Shown: positions 26,718 through 36,479, counted from the first letter of the stretch. The stretch is 64,000 nucleotides of DNA from Crenobacter caeni (GCF_010435965.1 NZ_JAAGAA010000013.1:1-64000); one strand, 5' to 3'. The notes: generated from the letters alone by a model not told the origin. Translations and numbers: made by a program.

Positions 26718-26899
26718 TGACCGACCTCTTCGTCGGCCGGCAGCTCGCGTGCCTCGCTCTCCAGCATCATCGGGATGCCGTCGCGGATCGGGAACGCCAG
26801 GCGATCAGGCTTGCAGATCAGCTCTTGCGCGTCCTTGGCGTAGACCAGAGGCCCCTTGCACAGCGGGCAGACCAGGATTTCAAGAAATTTTGCGTCCAT
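26714..26899 (-). CDS. Trm112/YcaR family small protein
   Basis: This 61-residue protein begins [18 protein letters not shown], the zinc-ribbon-like Trm112 signature, with a second segment [20 protein letters not shown]. Relatives sit between lpxK and kdsB in many Proteobacteria and are folding or activation partners of methyltransferases in other systems; the bacterial role is unclear. It overlaps lpxK by 20 bases and kdsB by 4. Confidence 0.9.
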
Positions 26900-27902
26900 T
26901 CGCGTCTCTTAATTTCAGTTGCGCGGCGATCCACCGGGCAAGGTCGGGCGACAGCCTCGCCCTGACCGGCAAAGCCCATAGTCTAGCATGATTGATGCCC
27001 TGCAATTTGACGGCATCCTTGGTGGTCACCACCAAGGCGTCGGCGCGTGGCAGGTCCGCCGCAGTGAAGGCATGGTGATCCGGAAAGGCCAGCGTCGCAT
27101 CGCAACGCAAGCCCAGCGATTCGAGCGTCGAGAAAAAGCGCTCCGGGTGGCCGATGCCGGCCAGGGCGACGACACGTTCGCCGGAAAAATCGGCCGCCCG
27201 GCGCCGGTTGCCAGGCACTCCCACTTCGAAAAATTCGCCGGCCTCGAGCGTCATCGTGAAGCGCGGCACGCCCTGCACTTCAGGCAGCGGCCCCGTCGCT
27301 TCGCCGTTGACCACCAGCGCGTCGACCCGGCCCAGGCGCGAGGCGCGCTCGCGCAGCGGCCCGGCCGGCAACAGGCAGCCGTTACCGAGGCCGCGCGCGC
27401 CATCCAGCACGGCCAGCTCCAGGTCACGCGCAAGCCTGTAATGCTGCAGCCCGTCGTCGGACAGGATCAGGTCAAGCCCGGGGTGGGCAGCCAACAATAA
27501 GGCGGCAGCCGCGACGCGGTCGCGCCCGGTGGCAACCGGCACGCCGCTTTGCGCGAACAGCAGCGGCTCGTCGCCGACTTCGCTGGCCGTATCGCCCGCA
27601 CGCACGAGGCAAGGTTCGCGGCGCGAGCCGCCATAGCCGCGGCTGACGACGCCCACGCGCAGACCCATGGCCTGCAGGGATTCGATCAGGGAGAGGGTCA
27701 GCGGCGTCTTGCCGACGCCACCGACGTTGATATTGCCGACCACCACCACCGGGCAGGACAGGCGCACCTGACTCAAGAAGCCGACCCGGTAGGCCATACG
27801 GCGCACGCCGCTCGCTAGAGCGAACAAGGCCGAGAGCGGCCACAGCAGGACAGCCAACCACGGACGCGGCGCGTACCAGTGGCGTTCGATCACACCCGCC
27901 AC
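26880..27902 (-). CDS. lpxK: Tetraacyldisaccharide 4'-kinase LpxK
   Basis: LpxK phosphorylates the lipid A disaccharide at the inner membrane. The 340-residue protein has a hydrophobic N-terminus (about 12-35), a P-loop [12 protein letters not shown] (56-67) and the [12 protein letters not shown] motif (about 150). The start is GTG at 27902, directly after the exbD TAG, with GGAGG just upstream. Confidence 0.96.
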   Translation of the reverse strand: MAGVIERHWYAPRPWLAVLLWPLSALFALASGVRRMAYRVGFLSQVRLSCPVVVVGNINVGGVGKTPLTLSLIESLQAMGLRVGVVSRGYGGSRREPCLVRAGDTASEVGDEPLLFAQSGVPVATGRDRVAAAALLLAAHPGLDLILSDDGLQHYRLARDLELAVLDGARGLGNGCLLPAGPLRERASRLGRVDALVVNGEATGPLPEVQGVPRFTMTLEAGEFFEVGVPGNRRRAADFSGERVVALAGIGHPERFFSTLESLGLRCDATLAFPDHHAFTAADLPRADALVVTTKDAVKLQGINHARLWALPVRARLSPDLARWIAAQLKLRDANGRKIS

Positions 27903-28325
27903 CTAGCCTCCCGCGTCGGTACGCGTCGCGAAGGTCAGCTGGGTCAGCCCGGCCTGTCGGGCGGCCTCCATCACGTTGACGACCCACTGATGCTCGGCGC
28001 GCGCGTCGGCGCTGATGACCACCACCGGGTTCTGCCTGCCGCTCGCGTCCGCCTGCAAGAGCTCGGTCAGCTGTCCAAGCGAAGGCTTGGCAAGGCGTGT
28101 CTTGCCCACGACCACTTCGCCGCCGGCGCTGACCAGCACGTCCATCTCGGCGCTCTTTTGCTCGGCCGCGCCAGAGTCGGCCGTCGGCAGGTTGACCTCG
28201 ATCTCCGAGTAGCGCGAGTACGTCGTCGTCACCATCAGGAAAATCAGGATCACCAGCAACAAATCGATCAAGGGGATGAAGTTGATCTCGGGTTCGTCCC
28301 GCTGCTGTCCGCGTCTGAAGTTCAT
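27903..28325 (-). CDS. exbD: ExbD/TolR family biopolymer transporter
   Basis: ExbD works with ExbB to couple proton flow to TonB-dependent outer-membrane transport. The 140-residue protein has a short cytoplasmic N-terminus, one transmembrane helix (about 16-36, INFIPLIDLLLVILIFLM, with the essential Asp in LIDLLL) and a periplasmic domain. exbB lies 6 bases upstream. No tonB gene is adjacent, so assignment to Ton rather than Tol rests on the position before lpxK. Confidence 0.9.
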   Translation of the reverse strand: MNFRRGQQRDEPEINFIPLIDLLLVILIFLMVTTTYSRYSEIEVNLPTADSGAAEQKSAEMDVLVSAGGEVVVGKTRLAKPSLGQLTELLQADASGRQNPVVVISADARAEHQWVVNVMEAARQAGLTQLTFATRTDAGG

Positions 28326-28331
28326 CGCCGT

Positions 28332-28943
28332 TTACCCGCCGCTCCTCAGCCCCTGCACGGCCTCGACCAAGCGGATTGCCTGCGCCTCCATCTCGACCAG
28401 CAGGCTGTCGACACGGGCGCGGAAGTAGCGGTAAAAGATCATGCTGGGAATCGCGACGATCAGGCCGAAGGCCGTGTTGTAGAGCGCGACCGAGATGCCG
28501 TGCGCTAACTGCTGCGGGTTGGTGCCGGTCGGCGACTGCGAACCGAAGATCTCGATCATGCCGATCACCGTCCCCAGCAGACCGAGCAGGGGCGACATCG
28601 CCGCAATGGTGCCCAGCGTGGTCAAATAGCGTTCGAGTTCGTGCCCGACCAGACGGCCTTCGTCTTCGATCGCCTCCTTCATCACTTCTCGCGAACGCAA
28701 GGCGTTACGCACACCGGCGGACAGCACCCGCCCCAGCGGCGAATGCGCGGCCAGTTGCTGCACCAGCGCCTCGCTAGGACCCGACGTGCGGCAGGCGGCA
28801 ATCGCGTCATCGGCAAGCCCCGCCGGTGCGATACGGGAAGCCCGCAAGGTGAACAGGCGCTCAAGGATGATGGCAAGAGAGATCACCGACGCGGTGATAA
28901 TGGTCCAGATCGGCCAGCCGGCAGCCTCGATAATCGCCCACAC
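28332..28943 (-). CDS. exbB: MotA/TolQ/ExbB proton channel family protein
   Basis: ExbB is the multi-pass partner of ExbD. I start at the GTG at 28943, which has GGAG at an 8-base distance; the frame is open further upstream but that part is unlike the family. The 203-residue product has three hydrophobic segments (about 10-30, 110-135 and 155-180). The conserved LGLLGTVIGMIEIF and ALYNTAFGLIVAIP regions line the channel. Family is clear; exact partner system is inferred. Confidence 0.9.
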   Translation of the reverse strand: MWAIIEAAGWPIWTIITASVISLAIILERLFTLRASRIAPAGLADDAIAACRTSGPSEALVQQLAAHSPLGRVLSAGVRNALRSREVMKEAIEDEGRLVGHELERYLTTLGTIAAMSPLLGLLGTVIGMIEIFGSQSPTGTNPQQLAHGISVALYNTAFGLIVAIPSMIFYRYFRARVDSLLVEMEAQAIRLVEAVQGLRSGG

Positions 28944-29324
28944 AGAGTGTTCTCCAACGCTTGTCCAAGCGCTAGACTCTAGCCGCGAACGCCGACAACG
29001 GCAAGCCGGCAAGGACAAACGGGAATAAGGGCCAAAGATGCGGAGCTTGCACCGGCCAGAATCGGCGGCAGGAATTCGCCGCAAGCCACTGTGGCAAAAG
29101 CATTTTTCCGATGCATCCACAAATTCTGTGGATAACAATGTGCACAAAACGGCGTAAAGGCTGATGCAGCAAGCGTTGCAGCTGCCTTGCACACAATTGC
29201 GTCAACCCGGCAAGCCATTGATTTTATTGGGCCAACCCCCCCGCTGACGGTCCAGGCAAGCGAAAAACGTCTTGTCCGACAATTGAAACCCGCCAACCCC
29301 GCCCCTGTGGATGACTTGACAAGC
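28944..29324. other. Gene-free divergent region with DnaA-box-like sites
   Basis: These 381 bases separate exbB and xseA. TGTGGATAA at 29127-29135 is a perfect DnaA box on the minus strand, and TGTGGATGA at 29306-29314 differs by one base. GCATCCACA at 29113-29121 is a weaker match. Open frames here extend exbB and xseA upstream but lack family similarity. Promoters were not identified with confidence. Confidence 0.5.
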
Positions 29325-30674
29325 ATGCTTTTTACCGACCAGAGCGCAGACATCATCAGCGTCAGCACGCTCAACCGCATGGCGCGCAGCCTGCTGGAAA
29401 ACGGCCTCCCGCCGCAGTGGATAGGCGGCGAGATCTCCAACCTGACGCTCGCGGCCTCCGGCCACGCTTACTTTTCGCTGAAGGACGCCAGCGCACAGGT
29501 GCGCTGCGTGATGTTCCGCCAGCGCTTGTCGCGGCTCGCGTTCACCCCGCGCGAGGGCATGCAGGTCGAGTTACGGGGGACGGTCACCCTGTACGAGGCA
29601 CGCGGCGACTACCAGATCGCCGTCGACACCATGCGCGAGGCAGGCCTCGGCCGCCTGTTCGAAGCGTACGACCGGCTGCGCCGCCGCCTCGCCGAGGAAG
29701 GGCTGTTTGACGAGGCACGCAAGCGTGCACTGCCGTCTCACCCCAGGGCGATCGGCATCGTTACCTCGCCGGCCGCCGCCGCGCTGCGCGACGTCGTCAC
29801 CACCTTGCGCCGGCGCATGCCGTCGATTCCGCTGGTGCTTTACCCCACGCCAGTGCAGGGCAGCGACGCCGGCCGCCAGATCGCGCAGGCGATCGCCACG
29901 GCCAGCCGGCGCGGCGAAGTGGACGTGCTGATCGTCTGCCGCGGCGGCGGCAGCATCGAGGACTTGTGGGCCTTCAACGAAGAGGCCGTCGCGCGCGCGA
30001 TCGTCGCCTGCCGGATCCCGGTGGTCAGCGGCGTCGGCCACGAGACCGACACCACCATCGCCGACTTTGCCGCCGACCGCCGCGCGCCCACGCCGACCGC
30101 GGCGGCCGAACTAGTCTCGCCCAGCCGTGACGCGATGCAGTTCCAGTTGGAGCGCAGCCGCCGCGCGCTGATCCGCGCGCTCTCCCGCCTGATCACCGAC
30201 AAGCAGCAGCGGCTGGACTTCTGCGCCCGCCGCCTCGCCCACCCGGGCGAGCGCATCCGCGCCCAGCACCGCCAACTCGAACAGGCCAACAGCCGGCTGC
30301 GCTACCTGATCCACGCGAGGCTCACGCTTGCCCGCTCGCGCAGCGACGCACTGGCCAAGCGCCTGCGCAGGCCCGACCTGGCCGCCCGAGCCGCCCGCCT
30401 GCGGGCGCTGGAGACGCACCTGGCACAGCACGCCACGGCAGCTGGCTCGGCGCGGCAACTGCAGCTGGCCCGGCTCGAGGCCGCGCTGGAAGCGATGAAC
30501 CCGCACGCCGTGCTGTCGCGCGGCTATGCGATCGTGCGCAACGACCACGGCGAGACCGTGCGCGGCGTCGAACAGCTGAGCAACGGCGAGCACGTGACGC
30601 TGCAACTGGCCCACGGCGAGGCTGGTGCACGGATCGAACTGGCGCGCGGCGCGCAGGGTCAGCTCCCGTTCTGA
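29325..30674 (+). CDS. xseA: Exodeoxyribonuclease VII large subunit
   Basis: XseA with XseB degrades single-stranded DNA. The 449-residue protein has the N-terminal OB fold (IGGEISNLTLAASGHAYFSL, about 33-52) and the catalytic domain with CRGGGSIEDLWAFNEE (about 205-220). A long C-terminal coiled region follows, ending SRGYAIVRND. I chose the ATG at 29325 because homologues start a few residues before ISVSTLNR; an in-frame ATG at 29187 would add 46 unrelated residues. xseB is not adjacent. Confidence 0.95.
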   Translation: MLFTDQSADIISVSTLNRMARSLLENGLPPQWIGGEISNLTLAASGHAYFSLKDASAQVRCVMFRQRLSRLAFTPREGMQVELRGTVTLYEARGDYQIAVDTMREAGLGRLFEAYDRLRRRLAEEGLFDEARKRALPSHPRAIGIVTSPAAAALRDVVTTLRRRMPSIPLVLYPTPVQGSDAGRQIAQAIATASRRGEVDVLIVCRGGGSIEDLWAFNEEAVARAIVACRIPVVSGVGHETDTTIADFAADRRAPTPTAAAELVSPSRDAMQFQLERSRRALIRALSRLITDKQQRLDFCARRLAHPGERIRAQHRQLEQANSRLRYLIHARLTLARSRSDALAKRLRRPDLAARAARLRALETHLAQHATAAGSARQLQLARLEAALEAMNPHAVLSRGYAIVRNDHGETVRGVEQLSNGEHVTLQLAHGEAGARIELARGAQGQLPF

Positions 30675-30744
30675 CGGTCAGTAGGCTTGACATTGGCATT
30701 GCGCTTGGCGACGATGGCCGCTTGTTAAAACGGCCGTTTGAACC

Positions 30745-31224
30745 ATGCGTATCACCCCATCACTCTTCAAGACCCTGATCAACCTGTGGCCGCCCTATCT
30801 TGGTGCCGGCATCCGCGTGGGCCATATCGGCCACGACTGGCGCCGGGTCGAGGTGAAGATGAAGCTCGGCCTCGCCAACCGCAACTACGTTGGCGTCCAC
30901 TTCGGCGGCAGCCTGTACTCGATGACCGACCCCTTCTTCATGCTGATGCTGATGAAGGCGCTGGGTCGCGACTATATCGTATGGGACAAGGCCGGCAGCA
31001 TCGACTACCTGAAGCCCGGCAAGGGTACCGTGCGCGCATTGTTCAGCATCGACGACGCGCTCATCGAGCGCATCAGGGCCGAGACCGCGCACGGCGACAA
31101 GACGCTGCCGCAACTGAGCGTGGAGGTGAAGGACGAGCAGGGCGAGGTGGTCGCCCGCGTGCACAAGACGCTTTATGTGAGGCGCAAGCAGGAAAAGAAG
31201 GAAAAACAGGGCCGCCCGGATTAG
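30745..31224 (+). CDS. DUF4442 hotdog-fold protein
   Basis: This 159-residue protein has the DUF4442/PaaI-like thioesterase layout. NYVGVHFGGSLYSMTDPFFM (about 47-66) corresponds to the substrate-binding helix, followed by a beta-rich half. Family members are putative acyl-CoA thioesterases, but the substrate is unknown. It ends with a very basic tail (RRKQEKKEKQ). It stands alone between xseA and the ArsR gene. Confidence 0.85.
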   Translation: MRITPSLFKTLINLWPPYLGAGIRVGHIGHDWRRVEVKMKLGLANRNYVGVHFGGSLYSMTDPFFMLMLMKALGRDYIVWDKAGSIDYLKPGKGTVRALFSIDDALIERIRAETAHGDKTLPQLSVEVKDEQGEVVARVHKTLYVRRKQEKKEKQGRPD

Positions 31225-31314
31225 GCGTTTATACGACATGCACGACCCGGGCGGTGGCGGCGGGCCGAATGCAGGCGACCGTAAAGGCCGCCCGGAAATT
31301 TACGCGAAGAAGGC

Positions 31315-31611
31315 TTAGTCGCCGAAACCGCAGAACACTTCGCGCATCATCTTGAGCACCTCGAGCGTGCGGATGTCGCCCACCCGGTAGTACACGCGGT
31401 TCGCGTCCTTGCGGGTACGCAGGACGCCCTTGTCCCGCATGATCGCCAGGTGCTGCGAAATATTGCTTTGCGAGGTCCCCACCTTGTCCACGATATCCTG
31501 CACGCTCACTTCCTGGTCCTCGAGGACGGAAATGATCTTGAGCCGCAGCGGATGGGACATGGCTTTCATCGCACGCGATGTCTGCTCAATCTGATCGTCG
31601 TTAAACAGCAA
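31315..31611 (-). CDS. ArsR-family transcriptional regulator
   Basis: This 98-residue winged-helix protein shows the ArsR signature (AMSHPLRLKIISVLEDQ, VGTSQSNISQHLAIMRDKGVL, RKDANRVYYRV). The usual metal-binding cysteine pair of the recognition helix is absent; only Cys94 near the end is present. It therefore may sense redox or another signal. It is divergent from gpmI across 112 AT-rich bases. Confidence 0.9.
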   Translation of the reverse strand: MLFNDDQIEQTSRAMKAMSHPLRLKIISVLEDQEVSVQDIVDKVGTSQSNISQHLAIMRDKGVLRTRKDANRVYYRVGDIRTLEVLKMMREVFCGFGD

Positions 31612-31723
31612 GGTATTTCTCCGGTAGCGGTATTTTTATCTGGATACAGCGATTTTGTTTACAATAATACCGATCTCGGCAGTTAGCATCAAGAAGCTCT
31701 AATATTCTGAACGTATACCAGAC
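31612..31723. promoter_or_regulatory. Divergent ArsR/gpmI control region
   Basis: AT-rich spacer with two direct GGTATTT copies (starting 31612 and 31629) and an inverted AATACC near 31666. These could be ArsR operators covering both promoters. This is inferred from the repeats only. Confidence 0.4.
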
Positions 31724-33244
31724 ATGCGCGCACAAACTCCCGTTCTTCTGCTGATTCTCGACGGATTCGGCGAACGCTCCGACAGCGAGCACAATGCGAT
31801 CCATCACGCCCACACCCCCAACCTCGACCGGCTGCGCAAAACTTACGCCTTCGGCACCATCGACGCCTCCGAAGGTTACGTCGGCCTGCCCGGCGGCCAG
31901 TTCGGCAACTCCGAGGTCGGCCACCTGAATATCGGCGCCGGCCGCGTCGTCCAGCAGGACATCAGCCGGATCGACACCGACATCGAGGCAGGCCGCTTCG
32001 CACTCAACCCGGTGCTGAGCGAAGCATTCGCCAAGAGCCGCGGGCACACGCTGCATGTGCTGGGCCTGCTCTCCGACGGCGGCGTGCATAGCCACGAGGC
32101 GCATCTCTTCGCGCTGCTGAGCGCGGCGCAGGCCGCCGGCGTCGAGCGCGTCGCGCTGCACGCCTTCCTCGACGGCCGCGACACCCCGCCGCGCAGCGCG
32201 GCAACCTACCTTGCGCGCCTGGACAAGGTGCTCGCCGGCTGCCCGGCGGCACGGCTCGCCACCGTCAGCGGCCGCTACTGGGGCATGGACCGCGACAAGC
32301 GCTGGGAGCGCGTCGAACCCGCGTACCGGTTGATCGTCGACGGCGAGGCCGCGCTTACCGCGAACAGCGGGCTGGATGCACTCGACGCGGCGTACGCGCG
32401 CGGCGAGAACGACGAATTCGTGGCGGCAACGCGTATCGGCGAGCCCTGCCCGGTCATGGACGGCGACGTCGTGCTGTTCATGAACTTCCGAGCGGACCGC
32501 GCCCGCCAGCTCACCCAGGCGCTGACCGACCCGGCGTTCGACGGCTTCCAGGCCCGCCAGCCCAAGCTCGGCTTCTTCGCGACGCTCACCAGCTACGGCG
32601 AAGCCTACCCGAACCCGGTGCTCTACCCGCCGCAGACCATCCGCAACGGCTTCGGCGAGTACCTGGCCGCGCAGGGCCTCGCCCAGTTGCGCATCGCCGA
32701 GACCGAGAAGTACCCGCACGTCACCTATTTCTTCAACGGTGGCGAAGAAGCGCCCTACCCGGGCGAAGAACGCATCCTGGTGCCCTCACCCAAGGTCGCC
32801 ACTTACGACCTGCAGCCCGAGATGAGCGCGCCGCAGGTCGCCGCGCATATCGTCGACGCGATCGCCAGCGGCCGTTTCGACGCGATCGTCTGCAACTTCG
32901 CCAACGGCGACATGGTCGGGCACAGCGGCAACTTCGACGCGGCGGTGAAGGCGGTCGAGGCACTCGACATCTGCGTCGGCCAGTGCGTCGACGCCATGCT
33001 CGCAGCCGGCGGCGAAGTGTTGATCACCGCGGATCACGGCAACTGCGAGGAAATGTTCGACCACGCGCACGAGCAGCTGCACACGCAGCATACCCTCAAC
33101 CGGGTGCCCTTCCTCTACGTCGGGCGCAAGGCGCGCATTAGCGCCGGCGGCTCGCTGCGCGACATCGCGCCGTCGCTGCTCGCGATGATGGGCCTATCCC
33201 AACCCGCGGAAATGACCGGCCGCTCGCTGATCGAATGGCAGTGA
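31724..33244 (+). CDS. gpmI: 2,3-bisphosphoglycerate-independent phosphoglycerate mutase
   Basis: GpmI interconverts 3- and 2-phosphoglycerate in glycolysis using two manganese ions. The 506-residue protein has Asp13 (LILDGFG), the phosphoserine nucleophile Ser63 (FGNSEVGHLN) and the metal-site segments NFRADRARQL and TADHGNCEEM. It overlaps the following envC-like gene by 10 bases, forming a gpmI-envC-ctpA operon seen in many Proteobacteria. Confidence 0.97.
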   Translation: MRAQTPVLLLILDGFGERSDSEHNAIHHAHTPNLDRLRKTYAFGTIDASEGYVGLPGGQFGNSEVGHLNIGAGRVVQQDISRIDTDIEAGRFALNPVLSEAFAKSRGHTLHVLGLLSDGGVHSHEAHLFALLSAAQAAGVERVALHAFLDGRDTPPRSAATYLARLDKVLAGCPAARLATVSGRYWGMDRDKRWERVEPAYRLIVDGEAALTANSGLDALDAAYARGENDEFVAATRIGEPCPVMDGDVVLFMNFRADRARQLTQALTDPAFDGFQARQPKLGFFATLTSYGEAYPNPVLYPPQTIRNGFGEYLAAQGLAQLRIAETEKYPHVTYFFNGGEEAPYPGEERILVPSPKVATYDLQPEMSAPQVAAHIVDAIASGRFDAIVCNFANGDMVGHSGNFDAAVKAVEALDICVGQCVDAMLAAGGEVLITADHGNCEEMFDHAHEQLHTQHTLNRVPFLYVGRKARISAGGSLRDIAPSLLAMMGLSQPAEMTGRSLIEWQ

Positions 33245-34554
33245 AGACCCCGGGCAGACTGCACGTCGTGCTGCTGGCGCTGGCGCTGGCGACGGCCACC
33301 GCCGGCGCCAACACGCCGCAGCTCACGCCGCACCAGCAGGACCTGAGCTCGGTCCGCAAGGAAATCCGTTCGCTCAAGCGCGACATCGCGCAGAAGGAAG
33401 CCGACCGCAAGGAAGCGCAGGATGCGCTGCGCGAATCCGAGCGCGCGCTCAAGGCCACCCACCAGGCGCTGGGAGAACTCGCGCGCAAGCGGAAGGATTC
33501 CGGCGCGCGCCTCGCCGAGCTGACCCGTGAACTCGAGGCGACCCGCGACAGCACGCTGGACCTGAAGACCCGCATCGCCGACATCCTGCGCCGCCAGTAC
33601 CGCGGCGGCCACCACGACGCCCTGCGCCTCGCGCTGAACGAGGGCGACCCCAACCGCAACGCGCGCGACCTCGCCTACTACCGCCATATCGCGCGCGCGC
33701 AGCAGGCGCTGGTCGCACGCCTGCTCGAACAGGAACAGGCACTCGCCCAACTCGCCGACGAGATCGGCCGGGAGCTGGCGCGGCTAGGCTTGCAAAGCCA
33801 CCTCGCCGAGAGCCAGCAGGACAAGCTGCAGCAGGCGCGCGAAGAGAAACAGCAGGAAACCCAGGCGCTGACCAGCGAGATCCGCAGCAAGCAAGGCACG
33901 CTGACCAAGCTGCAGCAGGACGAGCGCCGGCTGAGCAGCCTGATCGCGCAGATCAACCGCCAGATCGAGGCGCAGCGCCGCGAGGCGGCGAGAAAGCGCG
34001 CCGAGGAACGCAAGGCGCGCGAACTTGCGCGCCAGCAGGAAAACGCGCGTCGCCGCGAACTGGCCGCCGAGGCCAAGCGCCAGGGCAAGACCCTGCCCGC
34101 CGAGCAGACCCGCCAGATCGCGGCCGAGCCGGTCGACAGCGTCGCCGACGCCAGCCTGTCGGGCAAGGCCTTCCGCAGCCTGCAAGGAAGGATGAAGCTG
34201 CCGGTCGCAGGCTCGCTCGCCGGCCGATACGGCTCGGCCCGCCAGGAAGGCAGCAGCTGGAAGGGCCTGTTTATCCGCACCACGCCCGGACAAGCCGTAC
34301 GCGCGGTGGCCGACGGCAACATCGTCTACGCGGACGCCTTGCGCGGCTTCGGCAATGCTGTGATCATCGATCACGGCGGCAACTACATGACCGTCTACAC
34401 GGGTCTTTCCAGCATCGGCCGCAGCAGCGGCCAGCGGGTGAGCGCAGGTGACCCGGTCGGCCTGACCGGCTCGCTCGACAGCGGCGAAACCGGTCTTTAC
34501 TTCGAATTGCGCCATATGGGTCGCCCGATCAATCCGCAAAGCTGGATGCGTTAA
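33235..34554 (+). CDS. envC: EnvC-type murein hydrolase activator (degenerate M23 peptidase)
   Basis: EnvC homologues activate periplasmic amidases during cell separation. The 439-residue protein has a signal peptide (about 1-25), a long coiled coil (about 30-270, very rich in Glu, Arg, Gln and Ala) and a C-terminal LytM domain (about 315-437). The metal ligands of active M23 enzymes are lost: the first His/Asp region reads GLFIRT and the HxH region reads GLYFEL. This fits an activator rather than an enzyme. It sits between gpmI and ctpA. Confidence 0.9.
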   Translation: MAVKTPGRLHVVLLALALATATAGANTPQLTPHQQDLSSVRKEIRSLKRDIAQKEADRKEAQDALRESERALKATHQALGELARKRKDSGARLAELTRELEATRDSTLDLKTRIADILRRQYRGGHHDALRLALNEGDPNRNARDLAYYRHIARAQQALVARLLEQEQALAQLADEIGRELARLGLQSHLAESQQDKLQQAREEKQQETQALTSEIRSKQGTLTKLQQDERRLSSLIAQINRQIEAQRREAARKRAEERKARELARQQENARRRELAAEAKRQGKTLPAEQTRQIAAEPVDSVADASLSGKAFRSLQGRMKLPVAGSLAGRYGSARQEGSSWKGLFIRTTPGQAVRAVADGNIVYADALRGFGNAVIIDHGGNYMTVYTGLSSIGRSSGQRVSAGDPVGLTGSLDSGETGLYFELRHMGRPINPQSWMR

Positions 34555-34574
34555 GTCCGGCACCGAGATTACAG

Positions 34575-35993
34575 ATGAAAAAATTCTCCCTCAGCAAGAT
34601 CGCCCTCGTCACCGCCGGCGCCTTCGCCGGCGCGATGCTGACGGTCAGCCTGCAGGCCGTCGCGGACAAGAGCCAGCCCTCGCCGCTGCCGCTGAACGAG
34701 CTGCGCACGTTCGCCGAGGTGTTCGGCCGCATCAAGCAGGACTACGTCGAACCGGTCGAAGACAAGAAGCTGATCAACGACGCGATCCGCGGCATGCTCA
34801 CCGGCCTTGACCCGCACTCGGACTTCATGGACGAGGAGGAATTCAAGGAGTTGCGCGAAGGCACGCAGGGCGAGTTCGGCGGCCTGGGCATCGAGATCGG
34901 CGCCGAAGACGGCCTCGTCAAGGTGATCTCGCCGATCGAGGACACCCCAGCGCAGCAGGCCGGCATCAAGAGCGGCGACTTGATCATCAAGATCGACGAC
35001 ACCCCGGTACGCGGCCTGAGCCTGACCGACGCCGTCAAGAAGATGCGCGGCAAGCCAGGCAGCAAGGTCACGCTGACCGTCGCGCGCAAGACGGAGGCCA
35101 AGCCGCTCGTTTTCACGCTGACCCGCGCGATCATCAAGACCCGGAGCGTCAAGTCGCGCATGCTCGAGCCGGGCTACGGCTACGTGCGCGTCGCCCAGTT
35201 CCAGGAGCGCACCGCCGAGAACCTCGCGCAGGCGCTAGACACCCTCTACAAGGACAACAAGGCGCCGCTCAAGGGCCTGGTGCTCGACCTGCGCGACGAC
35301 CCGGGCGGCCTGCTCAACGGCGCGGTCGGCGTCGCGGCGGCCTTCCTGCCGAAGAACACCCTGGTCGTCTACACCGAAGGCCGCACCGAAGACGCCAAGA
35401 TGCGCCTGAACGCGCTGCCGGAAAACTACCTGCGCCAGGGCGAACGCGACTATCTGGCCCGCCTGCCCGCGGGCGTGAAGGAAGTGCCGCTGGTCGTACT
35501 CGTCAACGCGGGCAGCGCCTCGGCGTCCGAGATCGTCGCCGGCGCCCTGCAGGACCACAAGCGCGCGGTCGTCGTCGGCACCCAGACCTTCGGCAAGGGC
35601 TCGGTGCAGTCGGTGCTGCCGCTGGCCGGCAGCGGCGGCATCAAGCTGACCACCGCCCGCTACTTCACGCCGAACGGCCGCTCGATCCAGGCCAAGGGGA
35701 TCACCCCCGACGTCGAAGTCGCGGAGAGCACCGTCAACGGCGTCAGCAACCCGCTGCGCGTGCGCGAGGCCGACCTCGACCACCACCTGGCCAACCCGCA
35801 GGACAAGGGCGGCGCCGCAGTCGGCGGCAAGCCGCAGCCGGCCACCGCGCCCGCCCCAGGCGGCACGGAGCCGGACAAGCCGGCCGCGCCCGCCAAGGAC
35901 GACAAGGGGGCCGGCAACGACTACCAGCTCTCGCAGGCCTTGAACATCCTCAAGGTTCAGCAGATATTGATGCAGAAGCAAGGCAAGAACTGA
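34575..35993 (+). CDS. ctpA: Carboxy-terminal processing protease (S41 family)
   Basis: A periplasmic Ser/Lys protease that cleaves protein C-termini and regulates murein hydrolases. The 472-residue protein has an N-terminal signal or anchor (about 8-30), a PDZ domain (about 95-175, GGLGIEIG and GIKSGDLIIKIDD) and the S41 domain. The catalytic NAGSASASE serine and GTQTFGKGSVQ lysine regions lie at about 315-350. A Pro/Ala/Lys-rich linker (about 415-450) precedes the C-terminus. It follows envC by 20 bases. Confidence 0.95.
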   Translation: MKKFSLSKIALVTAGAFAGAMLTVSLQAVADKSQPSPLPLNELRTFAEVFGRIKQDYVEPVEDKKLINDAIRGMLTGLDPHSDFMDEEEFKELREGTQGEFGGLGIEIGAEDGLVKVISPIEDTPAQQAGIKSGDLIIKIDDTPVRGLSLTDAVKKMRGKPGSKVTLTVARKTEAKPLVFTLTRAIIKTRSVKSRMLEPGYGYVRVAQFQERTAENLAQALDTLYKDNKAPLKGLVLDLRDDPGGLLNGAVGVAAAFLPKNTLVVYTEGRTEDAKMRLNALPENYLRQGERDYLARLPAGVKEVPLVVLVNAGSASASEIVAGALQDHKRAVVVGTQTFGKGSVQSVLPLAGSGGIKLTTARYFTPNGRSIQAKGITPDVEVAESTVNGVSNPLRVREADLDHHLANPQDKGGAAVGGKPQPATAPAPGGTEPDKPAAPAKDDKGAGNDYQLSQALNILKVQQILMQKQGKN

Positions 35994-36025
35994 GGGCGCC
36001 CGGGTGCGCCCGGAAGGGCACAGCC

Positions 36026-36412
36026 ATGAATACGACCGGACTCTACAAGTGCAGGACGCTGGCCCTGGCCGACGCACGCGCGGTGAAACTCGCCGCCGCG
36101 CAGCTGTCGGCCGATGGCTACGCCTGCCTTGCCCTGCCCGCGATGCACCGGCTGGTCGTCTCGTACGCGCTGCCCGAGCGTACCCTAGAACGCGCCCTCG
36201 CACTCATCGCGCCGCATGACCTGCTGCCGCCGCCAGGCTCGCTGCAGGCCTGGCACCTCAAGCTGATCCGCTTCGCCGAAGGCGTGCAACTCTCCAACCT
36301 CGACACCCCTGTCCCCGACACCAAGGGGCGGCAGGCGTTTTCGCGGATCTACCAGCAACATCCGCACGGCGACCACGACGACACCCCCGAAGAGCTGCGC
36401 CGCGAGCGATAG
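36026..36412 (+). CDS. Hypothetical protein
   Basis: A 128-residue soluble-looking protein with a GGAAGG ribosome binding site about 7 bases before its ATG. No motif is recognised. The first 75 residues alternate helices and short strands, and the C-terminus is rich in His, Asp and Arg (HPHGDHDDTPEELRRER). It is positioned between ctpA and argA on the same strand. Confidence 0.7.
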   Translation: MNTTGLYKCRTLALADARAVKLAAAQLSADGYACLALPAMHRLVVSYALPERTLERALALIAPHDLLPPPGSLQAWHLKLIRFAEGVQLSNLDTPVPDTKGRQAFSRIYQQHPHGDHDDTPEELRRER

Positions 36413-36479
36413 CCCAATGACATTACGGCGGGCTTCCTGCTAACCTTGCTGTTTTCCGTCGACCCATGGGGACAGCCGG

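Noticed and set aside
28332-29192. Long 286-residue form of ExbB
   Set aside because: The first about 83 residues are cysteine/arginine-rich and unlike the family; the GTG at 28943 has a good ribosome binding site.
29187-29324. N-terminal extension of XseA from 29187
   Set aside because: Homologues begin at about 29325, and the extension overlaps divergent control DNA with DnaA-box-like sites.
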